Positions 46,076-56,020 of a stretch of DNA of 64,000 bases are shown here, one piece after another. Source of the DNA: Ignavibacterium sp. (GTDB lineage: Bacteria; Bacteroidota; Ignavibacteria; Ignavibacteriales; Ignavibacteriaceae); the NCBI GenBank assembly GCA_032027145.1, contig JAVSMP010000001.1:2671116-2735115 (forward strand), in the 5' to 3' direction. The position numbers and the translations under genes are program-made. The notes beneath the pieces were generated by a model that saw nothing but the letters and a program-made list of their open reading frames with translations, did not search any database and was not told the DNA's origin. How positions within the stretch are numbered: the stretch's first letter is position 1; each line of letters begins with the position of its first letter.

Positions 46076-48094
46076 TCAATTCATTTTCTGAAGCTCGTAT
46101 GTCATTTGTCTGAATTGGTCAAATCTCATAGATTGTTCACCGTCACTAAGTGCTTTCTCAGGTTCAGGATGTATTTCAACCATTATGCCATCAGCACCAA
46201 CTGCTTTTGCAGCTTTTGCAAGCGGGATAACCTTATCTCTTTGTCCGATAGCATGTGAGGGATCAACAATAATTGGTAGGTGAGTTAATTCTTTCAGGAC
46301 AGGAATTGCACTCAAGTCCAATGTATTTCGGGTTGCTGTTTCAAAAGTTCTGATTCCGCGTTCACATAAAATTACTTGTCTGTTTCCTCTTGCAAGGATA
46401 TATTCAGCCGCATTTAAAAACTCCTCTATTGATGCCATTAAACCGCGTTTAAGTAAAACAGGTCTGAATGATTTACCAACTTCCGAAAGCAATGAAAAGT
46501 TCTGCATATTTCTAGCACCTATCTGAAGTATATCAGATTGAGCAGCAACTTTTTCTACCTGATCAATCGAAATTACTTCAGTTATAATCGGCAAATCATA
46601 ATTATTACCAGCAGACTTTAAATAATTGAGAGCTTCAAAACCAAGTCCTTGAAATGCATAAGGAGAAGTTCGTGGTTTAAAACAACCGCCTCTTAAAACT
46701 TGTGCAAAATTTTCTTTAACCTCTCTGGCACATTGCATAATCTGATCGTAGGATTCAACAGAACAAGGTCCGGCAATTATAACGAAATTATCACCGCCGA
46801 TTTTAACATCCTTTACAGTAATCACGGTATCTTCTTCTTTATACTCCCTGCTGGCGAGTTTATATGCAACTCTTTTCTGAGATTTTTTATCAACAGCTTT
46901 TTGCTCCGGAATATTTTTCTTGATACTCTCGCCATTCCTAACCGGAATACTCTCTATCTTTGTATTATCAGCTTCTTTCATTGGATAACATCCCAAAACT
47001 TTTAAATATCTTGTGTGTTTACCAACTTCATCAAGTAAAGATTTAACTTTCTGATCTTGTATGTTTCCTTGAAAATCGAGATAAAACATTTCTTCCCACG
47101 GGTTACCTATTATTGGTCTGGATTCAAGTTTGGTTAGATTAAAATTAAAATCCTTAAAAACCGATAATACTTCGACAAGTGATCCGGGTTTTTGAGAAGT
47201 AGCCAGGATTAAAGATGTTTTAGCTGGTATCCGTTCATCAACAATTATTGGTTCACGCGAACAAATAATAAAACGAGTAAAATTGCCCTGCTGATTTGCG
47301 ATGTCTTCACGTAACACTGTTGTATTAAAAATATCTGATGCTTCTTTACTTGCAATTGCAGCAAATGTCTTATCACCTTTATTCATAATGTACTCAACAG
47401 ATCTGGCTGTATCCTGTAAAAGTTCAACTTCCGCATTTGGAATTGATTTTAAAAATTTACTGCATTGTCTTGCTGCCTGATAATGAGTAAAAATTTTTTT
47501 AATACTATTTAATGGTATCGTATCAAGTGCCAGCAGACAGTGCTTAACCTGAAAAATCTCTTCACCCACAATATGAAGATTACCGCTCATTAATGCATCA
47601 TATACATCGTTGATACTTCCGCTGGTTGTGTTTTCTATAGGCAGTACTGCATAATCTGAAGTTGCATCAACAACAGATTCAACTGCTTCATCAAAACTAT
47701 TTAACTTAAAATAGTGTACTGATTTTCCTGAATTACTGAAGAACTGCTGTGAAGCAAGATAACTGTATGATCCTTCAATTCCCTGAATTGATATCTTTAT
47801 TACACCGGATTTATCCTCTGCGTCGTTACTTACGAGTACAAATTTATTTTGAATCCTTATTGAATCGTTTATTATTTCATAAAACACTTTTGTTATAAAG
47901 TGTTTATCTAATCCATATTCTCTGCCGGCTTCAATTAATCTTGTTAATAGTTGTTTTTCGCGGTCCTTATCACGGATTGAAGATCTATCCTGATTTTTTA
48001 ATTTGATAATTTCAATGCTCAATTGTCTTCTATCGCCCAGTAGTTTCAAAATCTGGTTATCAATAGTGTTTATTTTTTCTCTTATCTCTTCCAT
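46076..48094 (-). CDS. Fused chorismate mutase / prephenate dehydratase / ACT / DAHP synthase
   Basis: This 672-residue polypeptide joins four parts. An AroQ chorismate mutase (about 1-85, [19 protein letters not shown]) is followed by prephenate dehydratase (about 105-285, with [25 protein letters not shown] and GNFTRFIIC). An ACT domain (about 292-368, [12 protein letters not shown] and [18 protein letters not shown]) binds phenylalanine in relatives. After a ~45-residue linker comes a type I, AroF/TIGR01361-like DAHP synthase (about 430-670, [36 protein letters not shown]). Thus the first step of the shikimate pathway and the last steps to phenylpyruvate share one chain, with a possible shared Phe switch. 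The CM-PDT-ACT half alone would be a normal PheA. Confidence 0.93.
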   Translation of the reverse strand: MEEIREKINTIDNQILKLLGDRRQLSIEIIKLKNQDRSSIRDKDREKQLLTRLIEAGREYGLDKHFITKVFYEIINDSIRIQNKFVLVSNDAEDKSGVIKISIQGIEGSYSYLASQQFFSNSGKSVHYFKLNSFDEAVESVVDATSDYAVLPIENTTSGSINDVYDALMSGNLHIVGEEIFQVKHCLLALDTIPLNSIKKIFTHYQAARQCSKFLKSIPNAEVELLQDTARSVEYIMNKGDKTFAAIASKEASDIFNTTVLREDIANQQGNFTRFIICSREPIIVDERIPAKTSLILATSQKPGSLVEVLSVFKDFNFNLTKLESRPIIGNPWEEMFYLDFQGNIQDQKVKSLLDEVGKHTRYLKVLGCYPMKEADNTKIESIPVRNGESIKKNIPEQKAVDKKSQKRVAYKLASREYKEEDTVITVKDVKIGGDNFVIIAGPCSVESYDQIMQCAREVKENFAQVLRGGCFKPRTSPYAFQGLGFEALNYLKSAGNNYDLPIITEVISIDQVEKVAAQSDILQIGARNMQNFSLLSEVGKSFRPVLLKRGLMASIEEFLNAAEYILARGNRQVILCERGIRTFETATRNTLDLSAIPVLKELTHLPIIVDPSHAIGQRDKVIPLAKAAKAVGADGIMVEIHPEPEKALSDGEQSMRFDQFRQMTYELQKMN

Positions 48095-48178
48095 CGTTAG
48101 TAAATTTTATGTTTATGAATTTTGGTAACGAATATCGTTTTATTTTTGTTTGCAGTCAAGAAACCTATAACTCCAATT

Positions 48179-48208
48179 TTGAACAAAATATTCTTAATGT
48201 TAATTTTG
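48179..48208 (+). promoter_or_regulatory. Promoter of tRNA-Arg
   Basis: TTGAAC at 48179-48184, a 16-base spacer, then TAATTTTG at 48201-48208 (full TAnnTTTG match), ending six bases before the tRNA 5' end. Confidence 0.7.
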
Positions 48209-48213
48209 CACAC

Positions 48214-48287
48214 GCACCCGTAGCTCAACTGGACAGAGCATTTGACTTCGGATCAAAGGGTTGAGGGTTCGAATCCTTCCGGGTGTA
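48214..48287 (+). tRNA. tRNA-Arg (anticodon TCG)
   Basis: A 74-base cloverleaf: acceptor GCACCCG (48214-48220) with CGGGTGT (48280-48286), closing with one G-U pair. The D stem is GCTC/GAGC and the anticodon stem TTTGA/TCAAA, with the seven-base loop CTTCGGA at 48246-48252. The T arm is GAGGG-TTCGAAT-CCTTC. Anticodon TCG at 48248-48250 reads CGA-type arginine codons. The discriminator is A48287; CCA is not encoded. Confidence 0.95.
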
Positions 48288-48405
48288 CTTAGGTGTAATG
48301 TTATTGTGAATTTAGTCTATTAGTAAAGATTTTCAAGTTTGAGATTAAATTATTAAAAACTAATATTTCCTATCATCTTTCTAAATAAATGTTTAAAATA
48401 AAAAT

Positions 48406-48442
48406 CCCGCAGCAATTCCATTTAATCAAGAATTATTGCGGG
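48406..48442 (-). terminator. Terminator of the LamG-like gene
   Basis: CCCGCA (48406-48411) pairs with TGCGGG (48437-48442), and AATTC (48414-48418) with GAATT (48430-48434), with a two-base internal bulge. On the minus strand the stem is followed by ATTTTTATTTT. It lies 21 bases past the stop of the gene at 48463. Confidence 0.8.
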
Positions 48443-48462
48443 TTAAATTAAATAATCATCCC

Positions 48463-49308
48463 TTATTTTAAATCATAAGTTTTCTTCATCAAATTGAAAA
48501 GATTATTGCGTGCTTGTTCGTTTAAAGAATTCTGTATAATACCTATTTCATAAATGGAACCTTTTAAGTGGTTATATTTATTATTTACTGTTCCCTTACC
48601 AATCTGAATGCCGTCGAAATCACTTAGACCAATAAAATTATTATAAACAAGTTTTTCATTTATAAAAACTCGAGAATCTTTCATATTATATTCAATCAAA
48701 ATATAATTAATGCCATTAGTCAGTCCTGGTATTCTATAAGTTCCAGCACTTTCAATAACTAATTCTGGTTTTCCATCTTTCCCGTTTTCAACTCTGATTT
48801 GATTAACTTTTGCTCCTGCTGATTCCAATAAAACACTCTCTGTTTTTGTATCATCAGTTTTATAAACAATAAAAATGCTAAATGGCTGCACAGTTTTAAA
48901 TGATGAATTTACCCAGTAATCATTATCTCCATCGAAATTAATCCCGAAATATTTACCCTCAGATATTTTAGCTGGTCTATTTCCGTTTCCGATTGAGGTA
49001 AGATGATTGCCTTTTAATTCAAATTGTTTGGAGACAAAGCCTTTATACTCTATCGTTCCCCATTGAGCAGAGACCCAGAATTGAATCTCATTATTCCAGC
49101 CATCTTTAAACGCATCAGCAAGAAAATTGTTCAAATTTTCTTTACTTGATATACTGCCTTTATCAAGATTTACAGTTTTTAGATATTGGTTTATTTCCCT
49201 TATGACTTCGGGGTTATTGGAATTAGATATGTTTTGTGCAAATGATAATTGTGAGAAAGAAATTGTAATAGCAATAAGAATGAAGAATTTTATATATGTC
49301 TTAATCAT
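48463..49308 (-). CDS. Secreted concanavalin A/LamG-like domain protein
   Basis: This 281-residue exported protein has a signal peptide (about 1-24, LSFAQ). A helical lead (about 30-75) is followed by a LamG/concanavalin-like beta-sandwich (about 80-281). The pattern includes YFGINFDGDNDYWVNSSF, PFSIFIVYKTDD, YILIEYNMKDSRVFINEKL and a final GSIYEIGIIQNSLNEQARN, typical of laminin-G-like modules that bind glycans. There is no T9SS sorting domain, and the length ends with the module. Monocistronic, with its own terminator and a TAAGTTTG -7-like element upstream. Confidence 0.8.
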   Translation of the reverse strand: MIKTYIKFFILIAITISFSQLSFAQNISNSNNPEVIREINQYLKTVNLDKGSISSKENLNNFLADAFKDGWNNEIQFWVSAQWGTIEYKGFVSKQFELKGNHLTSIGNGNRPAKISEGKYFGINFDGDNDYWVNSSFKTVQPFSIFIVYKTDDTKTESVLLESAGAKVNQIRVENGKDGKPELVIESAGTYRIPGLTNGINYILIEYNMKDSRVFINEKLVYNNFIGLSDFDGIQIGKGTVNNKYNHLKGSIYEIGIIQNSLNEQARNNLFNLMKKTYDLK

Positions 49309-49688
49309 TTCAAATATTCCTTAATTTATATGAAAAATATTTACACTTACAAACTTACTTTTTTATCTTCAAAATATTACTACCACTCATCATAACATCT
49401 TAGATCTGATAATAATCCTCTATGGCAATATTTACTTTCAGACTGTTCTTATAAATTCTTTTAATAAAGGCAGTTACTATAAAAATATAATATTTAAGAT
49501 CGTACCTGTTTGTATGTACTTCATTAGCAGGCAGGATTTATTTACCGTTCATCATCAAACCTGATTGAGAAAAAGATTGAACAGAGAATTTTCAAATGAT
49601 AGTAATCATTTATAAAAAATTATTGGTTATTTTTACAATAAAAATTGGATCTAATCCTTAAAGAACAATTCAAGCAGGTTATCTTTTC
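49309..49688. other. 380-base intergenic region
   Basis: Between the divergent LamG-like and tadA genes. No convincing open frame. On the minus strand TAAGTTTG occurs at 49350-49357, a possible -7 element for the LamG-like gene without a clear -33 partner. I see no structured repeat. Confidence 0.5.
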
Positions 49689-50168
49689 ATGTTATTTGAA
49701 GAATATCAATATCGTTTTATGTATGCGGCTCTACAGGAAGCAGAAAAAGCTTTTGAGGAGAATGAAGTTCCGGTTGGAGCAGTTGTTGTTCATAATAATA
49801 AAATCATTGGAAAAGGTTATAATCAGGTAGAAAAATTGAAAGATGCAACTGCACATGCTGAAATGATTGCTTTAACCTCAGCTTCTAATCATCTTGGTAA
49901 TTGGCGATTAAATGAATGTGATATTTATGTAACCTTGGAACCTTGCATTATGTGTACAGGTGCTTTATTGTCTTCAAGAATTAATCGGCTTTTTTATGGT
50001 ATCAGTGATCTAAAATCCGGTGCCTGCGGAAGTATTCATAACCTTGCTGAAAATTCCCTGACAAATCACAATATCAAGGTATTTAGCGGAATCTTAGCAA
50101 AAGAAAGTGAACAATTATTAAAAACATTTTTTAATCAACACAGAAAGGGGGCAGAAAAAATATCCTGA
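49689..50168 (+). CDS. tadA: tRNA-specific adenosine deaminase
   Basis: TadA deaminates the wobble adenosine of tRNA-Arg(ACG) to inosine. The 159-residue protein belongs to the cytidine/deoxycytidylate deaminase fold. The zinc site is visible as HAEMIAL (His ligand and catalytic Glu, near residue 57) and PCIMC (two Cys ligands, near 85). VPVGAVVVHNNKIIGKGYN and ELNECDIYVTLE are family hallmarks. The ATG at 49689 has no obvious Shine-Dalgarno. Guanine deaminase is a related alternative, but the length and motifs favour TadA. Confidence 0.92.
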   Translation: MLFEEYQYRFMYAALQEAEKAFEENEVPVGAVVVHNNKIIGKGYNQVEKLKDATAHAEMIALTSASNHLGNWRLNECDIYVTLEPCIMCTGALLSSRINRLFYGISDLKSGACGSIHNLAENSLTNHNIKVFSGILAKESEQLLKTFFNQHRKGAEKIS

Positions 50169-50183
50169 CAGATTCATAAAACC

Positions 50184-50214
50184 TTGCTTAGGTATTTAAA
50201 TAAATCTAATTTGC
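50184..50214 (+). promoter_or_regulatory. Promoter of adk
   Basis: TTGCTT at 50184-50189, a 17-base spacer, and TAATTTGC at 50207-50214, about 20 bases before the adk ATG. One T is missing from TAnnTTTG, as in the M23 peptidase promoter. Confidence 0.55.
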
Positions 50215-50234
50215 ATAAAAAAAAAAAATAAATT

Positions 50235-50894
50235 ATGCGAATAATACTTTTCGGCTCACCAGGCGTGGGTAAAGGCACACAAGCAAAAATCATTTCAAAA
50301 AACTTTAACATTCCTCATATTTCAACCGGTGATATTTTACGCAAAGCAGTTAAAGAACAAACTGAACTTGGAAAAAAAGCAGGCGAAATAATGTCGCGGG
50401 GTGAACTTGTTCCTGATGATCTGATGATTGCTTTAATTAAAGAGGTGCTTACTTCTGCTGAATGTGTGAATGGTTTTATTTTAGATGGTTTTCCAAGAAC
50501 AACAGTTCAGGCGATAGCACTTGATAAATTGTTTTCACAAATTGAAATTAGTGACGCGGTTTTAATATACATTACAGCAGATGAAAATGAGATTATCAAA
50601 AGATTGAACAACCGGCGCGCTTGTAAACAGTGCGGAAGTATTTATGTTCTAAAGGATATCGAAAACTTGAATACTTGTCCTAATTGTGGAGCAAAAAACA
50701 GTTTCTATTTACGTAATGACGATAAAGAAGATGTAATTAAAAACAGATTGGAAGTTTTTAAATCTACAACTATGCCTGTTCTGGATTATTACAAAAGCAA
50801 AGGCAGGGTAATAGAGGTAAACGGACTTGATACAATTGAAAATGTTAATAAAAAAATAATTGAATCATTAAAAGCAAAGAATCTTTATCACTGA
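50235..50894 (+). CDS. adk: Adenylate kinase
   Basis: Adenylate kinase interconverts ATP+AMP and two ADP. The 219-residue long-form enzyme has the P-loop GSPGVGKGT at residues 7-15, the AMP-binding DGFPRT near 85, and a LID domain (about 125-165) with a zinc-type cysteine set: C-x2-C in ACKQC and C-x2-C in TCPNC. The ATG follows an A-run rather than a Shine-Dalgarno, a pattern common in Bacteroidota-type leaders. The 3' end overlaps the 3' end of the convergent ftsE by seven bases. Confidence 0.96.
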   Translation: MRIILFGSPGVGKGTQAKIISKNFNIPHISTGDILRKAVKEQTELGKKAGEIMSRGELVPDDLMIALIKEVLTSAECVNGFILDGFPRTTVQAIALDKLFSQIEISDAVLIYITADENEIIKRLNNRRACKQCGSIYVLKDIENLNTCPNCGAKNSFYLRNDDKEDVIKNRLEVFKSTTMPVLDYYKSKGRVIEVNGLDTIENVNKKIIESLKAKNLYH

Positions 50895-51562
50895 TCTTTT
50901 GGTTTTAGATATCCTTTTAGAATTTTTCCTGATTCAATCTTGAATACTCGTGTATTCCCTTTTCTTACCATATCATAATTATGTGTAGCTACCAGAATAG
51001 CAGTCCCTCGTTTGTTGATCTTCTGAAGCAAATCAAGAATTTCATTTGAAGTTTCCGGGTCTAAATTACCTGTGGGTTCATCCGCAAGAATAATCAACGG
51101 ATTGTTCAGAATCGCTCTTGCAATTGCTACTTTTTGTTTTTCTCCGCCAGAAAGTTTATCGGGTTTTGTCAGTCTCTTGTGAGAAAGTCCAACTTCATTC
51201 AGAACATCATTAACTCTTTTTTTAATCTCTTTTTTATGAGTTGCAGTTACTTCAAGAACAAAGGACAGATTCTCAAAAACATTTCTATCAGTTAATAGTT
51301 TAAAATCCTGAAAAACAATTCCAATCTTTCTTCTTAGATATGGCAGCTCACTTTTTTTAATGGTTTTACTGTTAAAATCACCTACCGATACTGATCCCGA
51401 ATCCGGTAGTACATTCATATAAACCATTTGGAGCAATGTGGTTTTACCTGATCCGCTTTTACCAATTAGAAATGCAAATTCTCCTGCACCAAGCTCAAGA
51501 CTTACATTTACAAACAACGGCTGATTTTCATAATTAAAAGATACATTTTGTATTGATAGCAT
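50888..51562 (-). CDS. ftsE: Cell division ATP-binding protein FtsE
   Basis: This is the ATPase of the FtsEX complex, which activates periplasmic murein hydrolases at the septum. The 224 residues show Walker [12 protein letters not shown] (near 35), the Q-loop, the signature [14 protein letters not shown] (near 138) and Walker [29 protein letters not shown] is typical of FtsE rather than LolD. No ftsX lies next to it: the gene is the last of a run with GWxTD, pdxA and a methyltransferase. The start overlaps the methyltransferase stop by one base. LolD-like function is a less likely alternative. Confidence 0.85.
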   Translation of the reverse strand: MLSIQNVSFNYENQPLFVNVSLELGAGEFAFLIGKSGSGKTTLLQMVYMNVLPDSGSVSVGDFNSKTIKKSELPYLRRKIGIVFQDFKLLTDRNVFENLSFVLEVTATHKKEIKKRVNDVLNEVGLSHKRLTKPDKLSGGEKQKVAIARAILNNPLIILADEPTGNLDPETSNEILDLLQKINKRGTAILVATHNYDMVRKGNTRVFKIESGKILKGYLKPKDQ

Positions 51563-52293
51563 TAAGTAATCCTTTTCATAATAAACTGAACTCTATCTGA
51601 AGTCGGTTTTCCCTTTTGAAATGTAAAAGCTTTAAAACACTCTGCAACATACAAATTACATTTATCTGCAATTTCAAAATAAGTTTCAAAATCAAAAATT
51701 TTTTGTTTATGAGTTTCAGTAATTGTTTTTCCAGAATGGATAATCCTGAATATGTTTTTATGTATTCGGCTAAACGGATAAAACTTGCTAATCCGACTAT
51801 ATTCTATACCATTATGATATCCATTAATTGATGCCGTTTTTTGATGCTTCAAACTATTATTAATTAATGCTGCATCAAATGTAAATATTCCATTATCCGA
51901 AAGATGAGCATTAACAGCATCTAATAAAGATTTTAGTTTTGCTTTATTTGTAAGATAATTAATACTGTCGAAGGCTGAAAATATCAAATCAAATTTTTTA
52001 TTAAACGGTATTGCCGTCATATCGCAGCAAACTTTTTTGATTTTATTATCAGCTCCGGAAAGCATACTAAGGGAAATATCTGAAGCAATATAGTCCTTAT
52101 AATTTTTTGATAGATGATTTGCTAATTTGCAGTTACCTGCTCCTAACTCAAGCACTGAAGGAGATTTACTTAAATGGTTTGCAGTGATGGAGTAGATATA
52201 TTTTGCCCACCATTTATAGTCAACAAAATCCATTAAATGAATGTAAATTGAAGAAACATACTTATAAGGATCAATATGATTTTTCTTTTTCAA
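51562..52293 (-). CDS. Class I SAM-dependent methyltransferase
   Basis: This 243-residue methyltransferase has a Rossmann fold. Motif I is VLELGAGNCKLA (near residue 42), followed by DYIASDISLSMLSGADNK and DLIFSAFDSINYLT, the usual order of motifs II-IV. The C-terminal beta strands end with RVQFIMKRI. The substrate is unknown; small-molecule methylation is more usual for this subgroup. It overlaps pdxA by 23 bases and ftsE by one, so it is translated with them, but no shared pathway is evident. Confidence 0.88.
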   Translation of the reverse strand: MKKKNHIDPYKYVSSIYIHLMDFVDYKWWAKYIYSITANHLSKSPSVLELGAGNCKLANHLSKNYKDYIASDISLSMLSGADNKIKKVCCDMTAIPFNKKFDLIFSAFDSINYLTNKAKLKSLLDAVNAHLSDNGIFTFDAALINNSLKHQKTASINGYHNGIEYSRISKFYPFSRIHKNIFRIIHSGKTITETHKQKIFDFETYFEIADKCNLYVAECFKAFTFQKGKPTSDRVQFIMKRIT

Positions 52294-53272
52294 TTATTCT
52301 CTTCCTGCTATAATAAATCTTTAATGCAGTACGATATGCTTCGTAAAAGCTTGCTTCGTTAGCTATTCCTCTTCCAGCAATATCAAACGCTGTACCGTGA
52401 TCAGGAGAGGTTCTTATCATCTTTAGTCCTGCTGTATAATTAACTCCTCTATCAAAGTTCAGTAATTTAAATGGTATCAATACCTGATCGTGATACATAC
52501 CCAATACAAAATCAAATTGCTTGAATAATTTTGCACCCCAAAATGCATCGGGAACAAAAGGACCGGCAGCATTAATCTTCTTACCTAACAATTTAACAAC
52601 AGGAGTGATTATTTCTTTTTCCTCAGTGCCGATATTCCCGTTTTCTCCGGAATGTGGGTTTAATCCAAGCACTGCAATTCTTGGATTGTGCATAGCAAGA
52701 TCATTTATTGCAGTCTTTTGAATAATGATTAAAGCCTCAATGATTTTTGCTTTTGATACAAGAGAAGGTATTTTATTTAACGGTTCATGAATTGTTAACA
52801 AAGCAACATTAACTTTTTTCGATAAGAACATCATCAAATATTTATTCTGTTTTTCTGATGCAGCTAACAATTCAGTGTGTCCAGGAAATTTTATTCCAGC
52901 TAAATTAAAAGCTGTTTTTGAAATTGGTGCAGTTACTAATACGTCAGCAAATCCTTCTTTTAAAAATTCAATTGATTTTACAATTGATTTGTATGCTGCT
53001 TTACCTGAATCCTTTGTTGCTTTACCAATTGTTAGTTTTGAATTTTCTATCGGTATTAAGTTTAAAGATGAACCATTACTCAATTCTCTATCGAAAAGAT
53101 GATATTTAAAATCAGCTTTCAGTAGTTTATAATAGTATTCAAATACATTTAATGGGCAAACAAAGGCTATTGTTTTTCTGGATTCAGATCTGAATAGTTT
53201 TGAAAAGAGTTTGATTGCTATTTCTGGTCCGATACCATTTGTATCTCCGCAGGTAAATACAGCTCTGCTCAT
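52271..53272 (-). CDS. pdxA: 4-hydroxythreonine-4-phosphate dehydrogenase
   Basis: PdxA oxidises 4-phosphohydroxy-L-threonine in the DXP-dependent pathway to pyridoxal phosphate. The 333 residues match. The start has TCGDTNGIGPEI. The metal-binding His are in FPGHTEL (near 137), then VLGLNPHSGENG and LGMYHDQVLIPFK near 270, and the end has the TSPDHGTAFDIAG signature. It overlaps the GWxTD gene by four bases. No other PLP genes are in this window; alr, a PLP user, is encoded 8 kb away. Confidence 0.94.
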   Translation of the reverse strand: MSRAVFTCGDTNGIGPEIAIKLFSKLFRSESRKTIAFVCPLNVFEYYYKLLKADFKYHLFDRELSNGSSLNLIPIENSKLTIGKATKDSGKAAYKSIVKSIEFLKEGFADVLVTAPISKTAFNLAGIKFPGHTELLAASEKQNKYLMMFLSKKVNVALLTIHEPLNKIPSLVSKAKIIEALIIIQKTAINDLAMHNPRIAVLGLNPHSGENGNIGTEEKEIITPVVKLLGKKINAAGPFVPDAFWGAKLFKQFDFVLGMYHDQVLIPFKLLNFDRGVNYTAGLKMIRTSPDHGTAFDIAGRGIANEASFYEAYRTALKIYYSRKRIIEKEKSY

Positions 53273-54549
53273 TGATTACCAACCAACTGAAATTTTCCGG
53301 TGCCATCACTATCAATAAAGATAAATGATCTATTTAATTGCTTAAAGAACCAGGTTTCTACAACTTTATCGTTTATATCAGAATCCCGTTTAATAGTATC
53401 GGGAGACCCATATTTAATAAATATTTTCCCTCGATCAGTTTTTGCACCACTATTTCCGCTTATCGGTTTAAACTTCACTTCACAATAATCAATACGCGAA
53501 TAAAATTCATTCATCAATTCATTATAATTTGTCTCGGGTGTTGGGTCTTTTGTTTTCCAATATTGATATAGCGTATTTGTATAATCTTTTTTACTCAGCA
53601 ATTCGGCTACTTTTTCTTTCGGTTCAATGTTTTCAAGAAATTTAATCGCCTGTTCAGAATCACTCAATGAATTTGGTTTATGAATCCAAATAACATCAAC
53701 ATTGAATATTTGCTTGTATGTATTTAAGCTGTCTATTGCAATTTCAATTTTGATAGGAGACTCGGTAAGTCTGGACGAAAAATTTTTAATGACGAAGTAT
53801 TTAAGCGAGTCCTGTCCTGCTGATTTTCTCAATACAGCATTCTTATCACAAATTGAAATATTATTATTTAGAAAGACCATCTCGTCTATTACCTGATCTT
53901 TAACGATGCTGCTTTCAGCACTAAAGATTGAATACCTTAATTTATTTATATTATTCTGAGTAACAGGGATTAATAAAGAGTTCGATGGCTGATTAAAAGG
54001 TACTGCAGAAGAATTATTAATTATCTGATAAAATTCAGATTCATCAGAACAGATATTTACACTTGGATTAATAACAATCGGATTAAGAATTAAATTGGAA
54101 TCAGAAATATCAATCTGAATGGAAGATAACTTTCTTTCTCTTTTGGATATCAAATCAGAAATAAAAGGGAAAAAAGAATATTTACCTTTTGGTAAATTAA
54201 ATTTTATAAGTCCATTTATAAAAAGCTGATCTGAATTTGATTCATCAAAGTCTTTGGTGGACACATTTTGTTTATCAAAACCTCTGTCAACAATTTGTCC
54301 AGCAGAATCTTTTATTTCTATATTAACTGCAATTCCCGCTTTAAATTGATCAGATATTTTTTCAAAAAAAAGTTGTGAATTAGAAATCTTATAAATGTAA
54401 AAAACATTAAAACTTCCGCTGGCAGGAAAAAAATGTATCTCAGAATTATAATACTTACCTGATTGAATGACTTCCCGATTGCTGCGAAACTCTGATTGTG
54501 CAAAGGTACTGTAAGTAAGCAGAATTATGACAAAAAATAATTTTTTCAT
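53269..54549 (-). CDS. GWxTD-type secreted protein (variant motif)
   Basis: This 426-residue exported protein has a signal peptide (about 1-17, STFAQ). It is followed by beta-rich domains (about 20-300) and a C-terminal GWxTD-like domain (about 310-426) with LYQYWKTKDPTPETNYNEL, YYSRI-type helix (EFYSRIDYCEVKF) and TDRGKIFIKYGSPDTI. The naming motif G-W-x-T-D reads G-A-K-T-D here, so the Trp is lost while T-D-R-G is kept. GWxTD proteins occur in Bacteroidota, Chlorobiota and relatives; their role is not known. It has its own promoter and leads the pdxA run. Confidence 0.82.
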   Translation of the reverse strand: MKKLFFVIILLTYSTFAQSEFRSNREVIQSGKYYNSEIHFFPASGSFNVFYIYKISNSQLFFEKISDQFKAGIAVNIEIKDSAGQIVDRGFDKQNVSTKDFDESNSDQLFINGLIKFNLPKGKYSFFPFISDLISKRERKLSSIQIDISDSNLILNPIVINPSVNICSDESEFYQIINNSSAVPFNQPSNSLLIPVTQNNINKLRYSIFSAESSIVKDQVIDEMVFLNNNISICDKNAVLRKSAGQDSLKYFVIKNFSSRLTESPIKIEIAIDSLNTYKQIFNVDVIWIHKPNSLSDSEQAIKFLENIEPKEKVAELLSKKDYTNTLYQYWKTKDPTPETNYNELMNEFYSRIDYCEVKFKPISGNSGAKTDRGKIFIKYGSPDTIKRDSDINDKVVETWFFKQLNRSFIFIDSDGTGKFQLVGNQ

Positions 54550-54556
54550 TCTGGCA

Positions 54557-54587
54557 CAAAGTATAAAAGCTGATAATAAAAAAGCAA
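54557..54587 (-). promoter_or_regulatory. Promoter of the GWxTD-pdxA run
   Basis: On the minus strand TTGCTT (54582-54587), 18 bases, then TACTTTG (54557-54563), a one-base-short TAnnTTTG, seven bases before the ATG. Confidence 0.5.
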
Positions 54588-54647
54588 TCGATTAATTAAA
54601 ACCGGAAGACTAATTGCCCTGATAATAAATAATTAAAAATAAGATAT

Positions 54648-55910
54648 TTAACTATTCATATTATTTAAGAACTCTTTATTGTTTTTTGTTCCCCTTACTT
54701 TATCCAACAAAAATTCCATTGCTTCAACAGGATTAAAATCGCTTAGTATTTTCCTTAAGATCCAAACCTTAGCAAGCTCATCTTCTTTCATTAATAAATC
54801 TTCTCTTCTGGTGCCTGATCTGTTTACATCAATTGCAGGAAAGATTCTTCTATCGCTTAAATCCCTGTTAAGAACAAGCTCCATATTACCTGTTCCTTTG
54901 AATTCCTCAAAGATAACATCATCCATTCTGCTTCCAGTATCAATCAAAGCAGTAGCGATAATAGTAAGGCTTCCGCCGTCTTCAGTATTTCTTGCAGCAC
55001 CAAAAAATCTTTTTGGTTTATGTAGTGCATTGGAATCAACACCACCTGATAATATTCTTCCGCTATGCGGAATAACTATATTATGTGCACGGGCTAATCT
55101 GGTAATACTATCTAATAGAATAACCACATCTTCTTTAGCTTCGACAAGTCTTTTTGCCTTTTCAATAACCATATCAGCAACCTGTACGTGCCGGTCAGCT
55201 GGTTCATCAAAAGTGGAACTGATAACCTCTGCTTTTACCGAACGTTCCATATCAGTAACTTCTTCCGGTCTTTCATCAATAAGAAGGATTATTAGTTTTA
55301 CTTCAGGATGATTTCTGGTAATAGAGTTGGCAATCTTTTGAAGCAGCACTGTCTTTCCACTTTTAGGCGGTGATACAATAAGTCCGCGCTGCCCTTTACC
55401 AATTGGTGCAAGCATATCCATAATTCGTGTGGAGTATTCACCGGGGACTGATTCAAGAATTAACTTTTTGGTAGGATAAACAGGTGTAAGGTTATCAAAT
55501 AAAGTTCTGTTTCTTATATGATCAGGTGATTGACCATTAACAGCCTCTACTCTCAGCAAAGCAAAGAACCTTTCGCCTTCCTTCGGAGGTCTTACTTGAC
55601 CGCTTACAAAATCGCCAGTACGAAGGCTGAATTTTTTTATTTGAGATGGAGAAACATAAATATCATCTGGTGAAGGGAGATAATTATAATCCGAAGATCT
55701 GAGAAAACCATAACCATCCGGAAGAACTTCCAAAACACCTTTTGAGAAAGTTAGACCATCTTTAACACTTTGAGCTTCCAGAATTTTGAAGATAAGCTCC
55801 TGCTTTCTCAAATCACTGTAACCAGCAATGTTAAGTTCTTTTGCTATTTCATTAAGCTCTACAATCTTTTTCGATTTAAGATCGGAAATGTCCATCGGCA
55901 TCTTAAGCAC
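54648..55910 (-). CDS. rho: Transcription termination factor Rho
   Basis: Rho is the hexameric RNA helicase that ends transcription. The 420 residues contain a Rho-N helix region (about 5-50), a cold-shock-type RNA-binding fold (about 60-130, [11 protein letters not shown] and [12 protein letters not shown]) and the ATPase core. Walker A is [11 protein letters not shown] (near 180; usually PPKAGKT, here Ser for Ala), Walker B is [14 protein letters not shown], and the Q-loop region has [20 protein letters not shown]. Starts at codons 1, 4 or 6 (ATG) are all possible; most relatives begin near the MDISDL Met. A clear promoter lies about 110 bases upstream. Confidence 0.96.
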   Translation of the reverse strand: MLKMPMDISDLKSKKIVELNEIAKELNIAGYSDLRKQELIFKILEAQSVKDGLTFSKGVLEVLPDGYGFLRSSDYNYLPSPDDIYVSPSQIKKFSLRTGDFVSGQVRPPKEGERFFALLRVEAVNGQSPDHIRNRTLFDNLTPVYPTKKLILESVPGEYSTRIMDMLAPIGKGQRGLIVSPPKSGKTVLLQKIANSITRNHPEVKLIILLIDERPEEVTDMERSVKAEVISSTFDEPADRHVQVADMVIEKAKRLVEAKEDVVILLDSITRLARAHNIVIPHSGRILSGGVDSNALHKPKRFFGAARNTEDGGSLTIIATALIDTGSRMDDVIFEEFKGTGNMELVLNRDLSDRRIFPAIDVNRSGTRREDLLMKEDELAKVWILRKILSDFNPVEAMEFLLDKVRGTKNNKEFLNNMNS

Positions 55911-56020
55911 CTGTTATTTTGTTAATTGATTTTATTTATGATTTTTTTTTCAAACTGGTATTATCCTGATAAGCTCTCGTGGTATTTCTGTACGTATGAA
56001 AGGAACTCGAGGTCTTAACC

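Noticed and set aside
54679-55311. A 210-codon frame opposite rho
   Set aside because: Rho motifs on the minus strand cover the same bases; the opposite frame is Ser/Leu-rich, as expected from reverse reading of a conserved gene.
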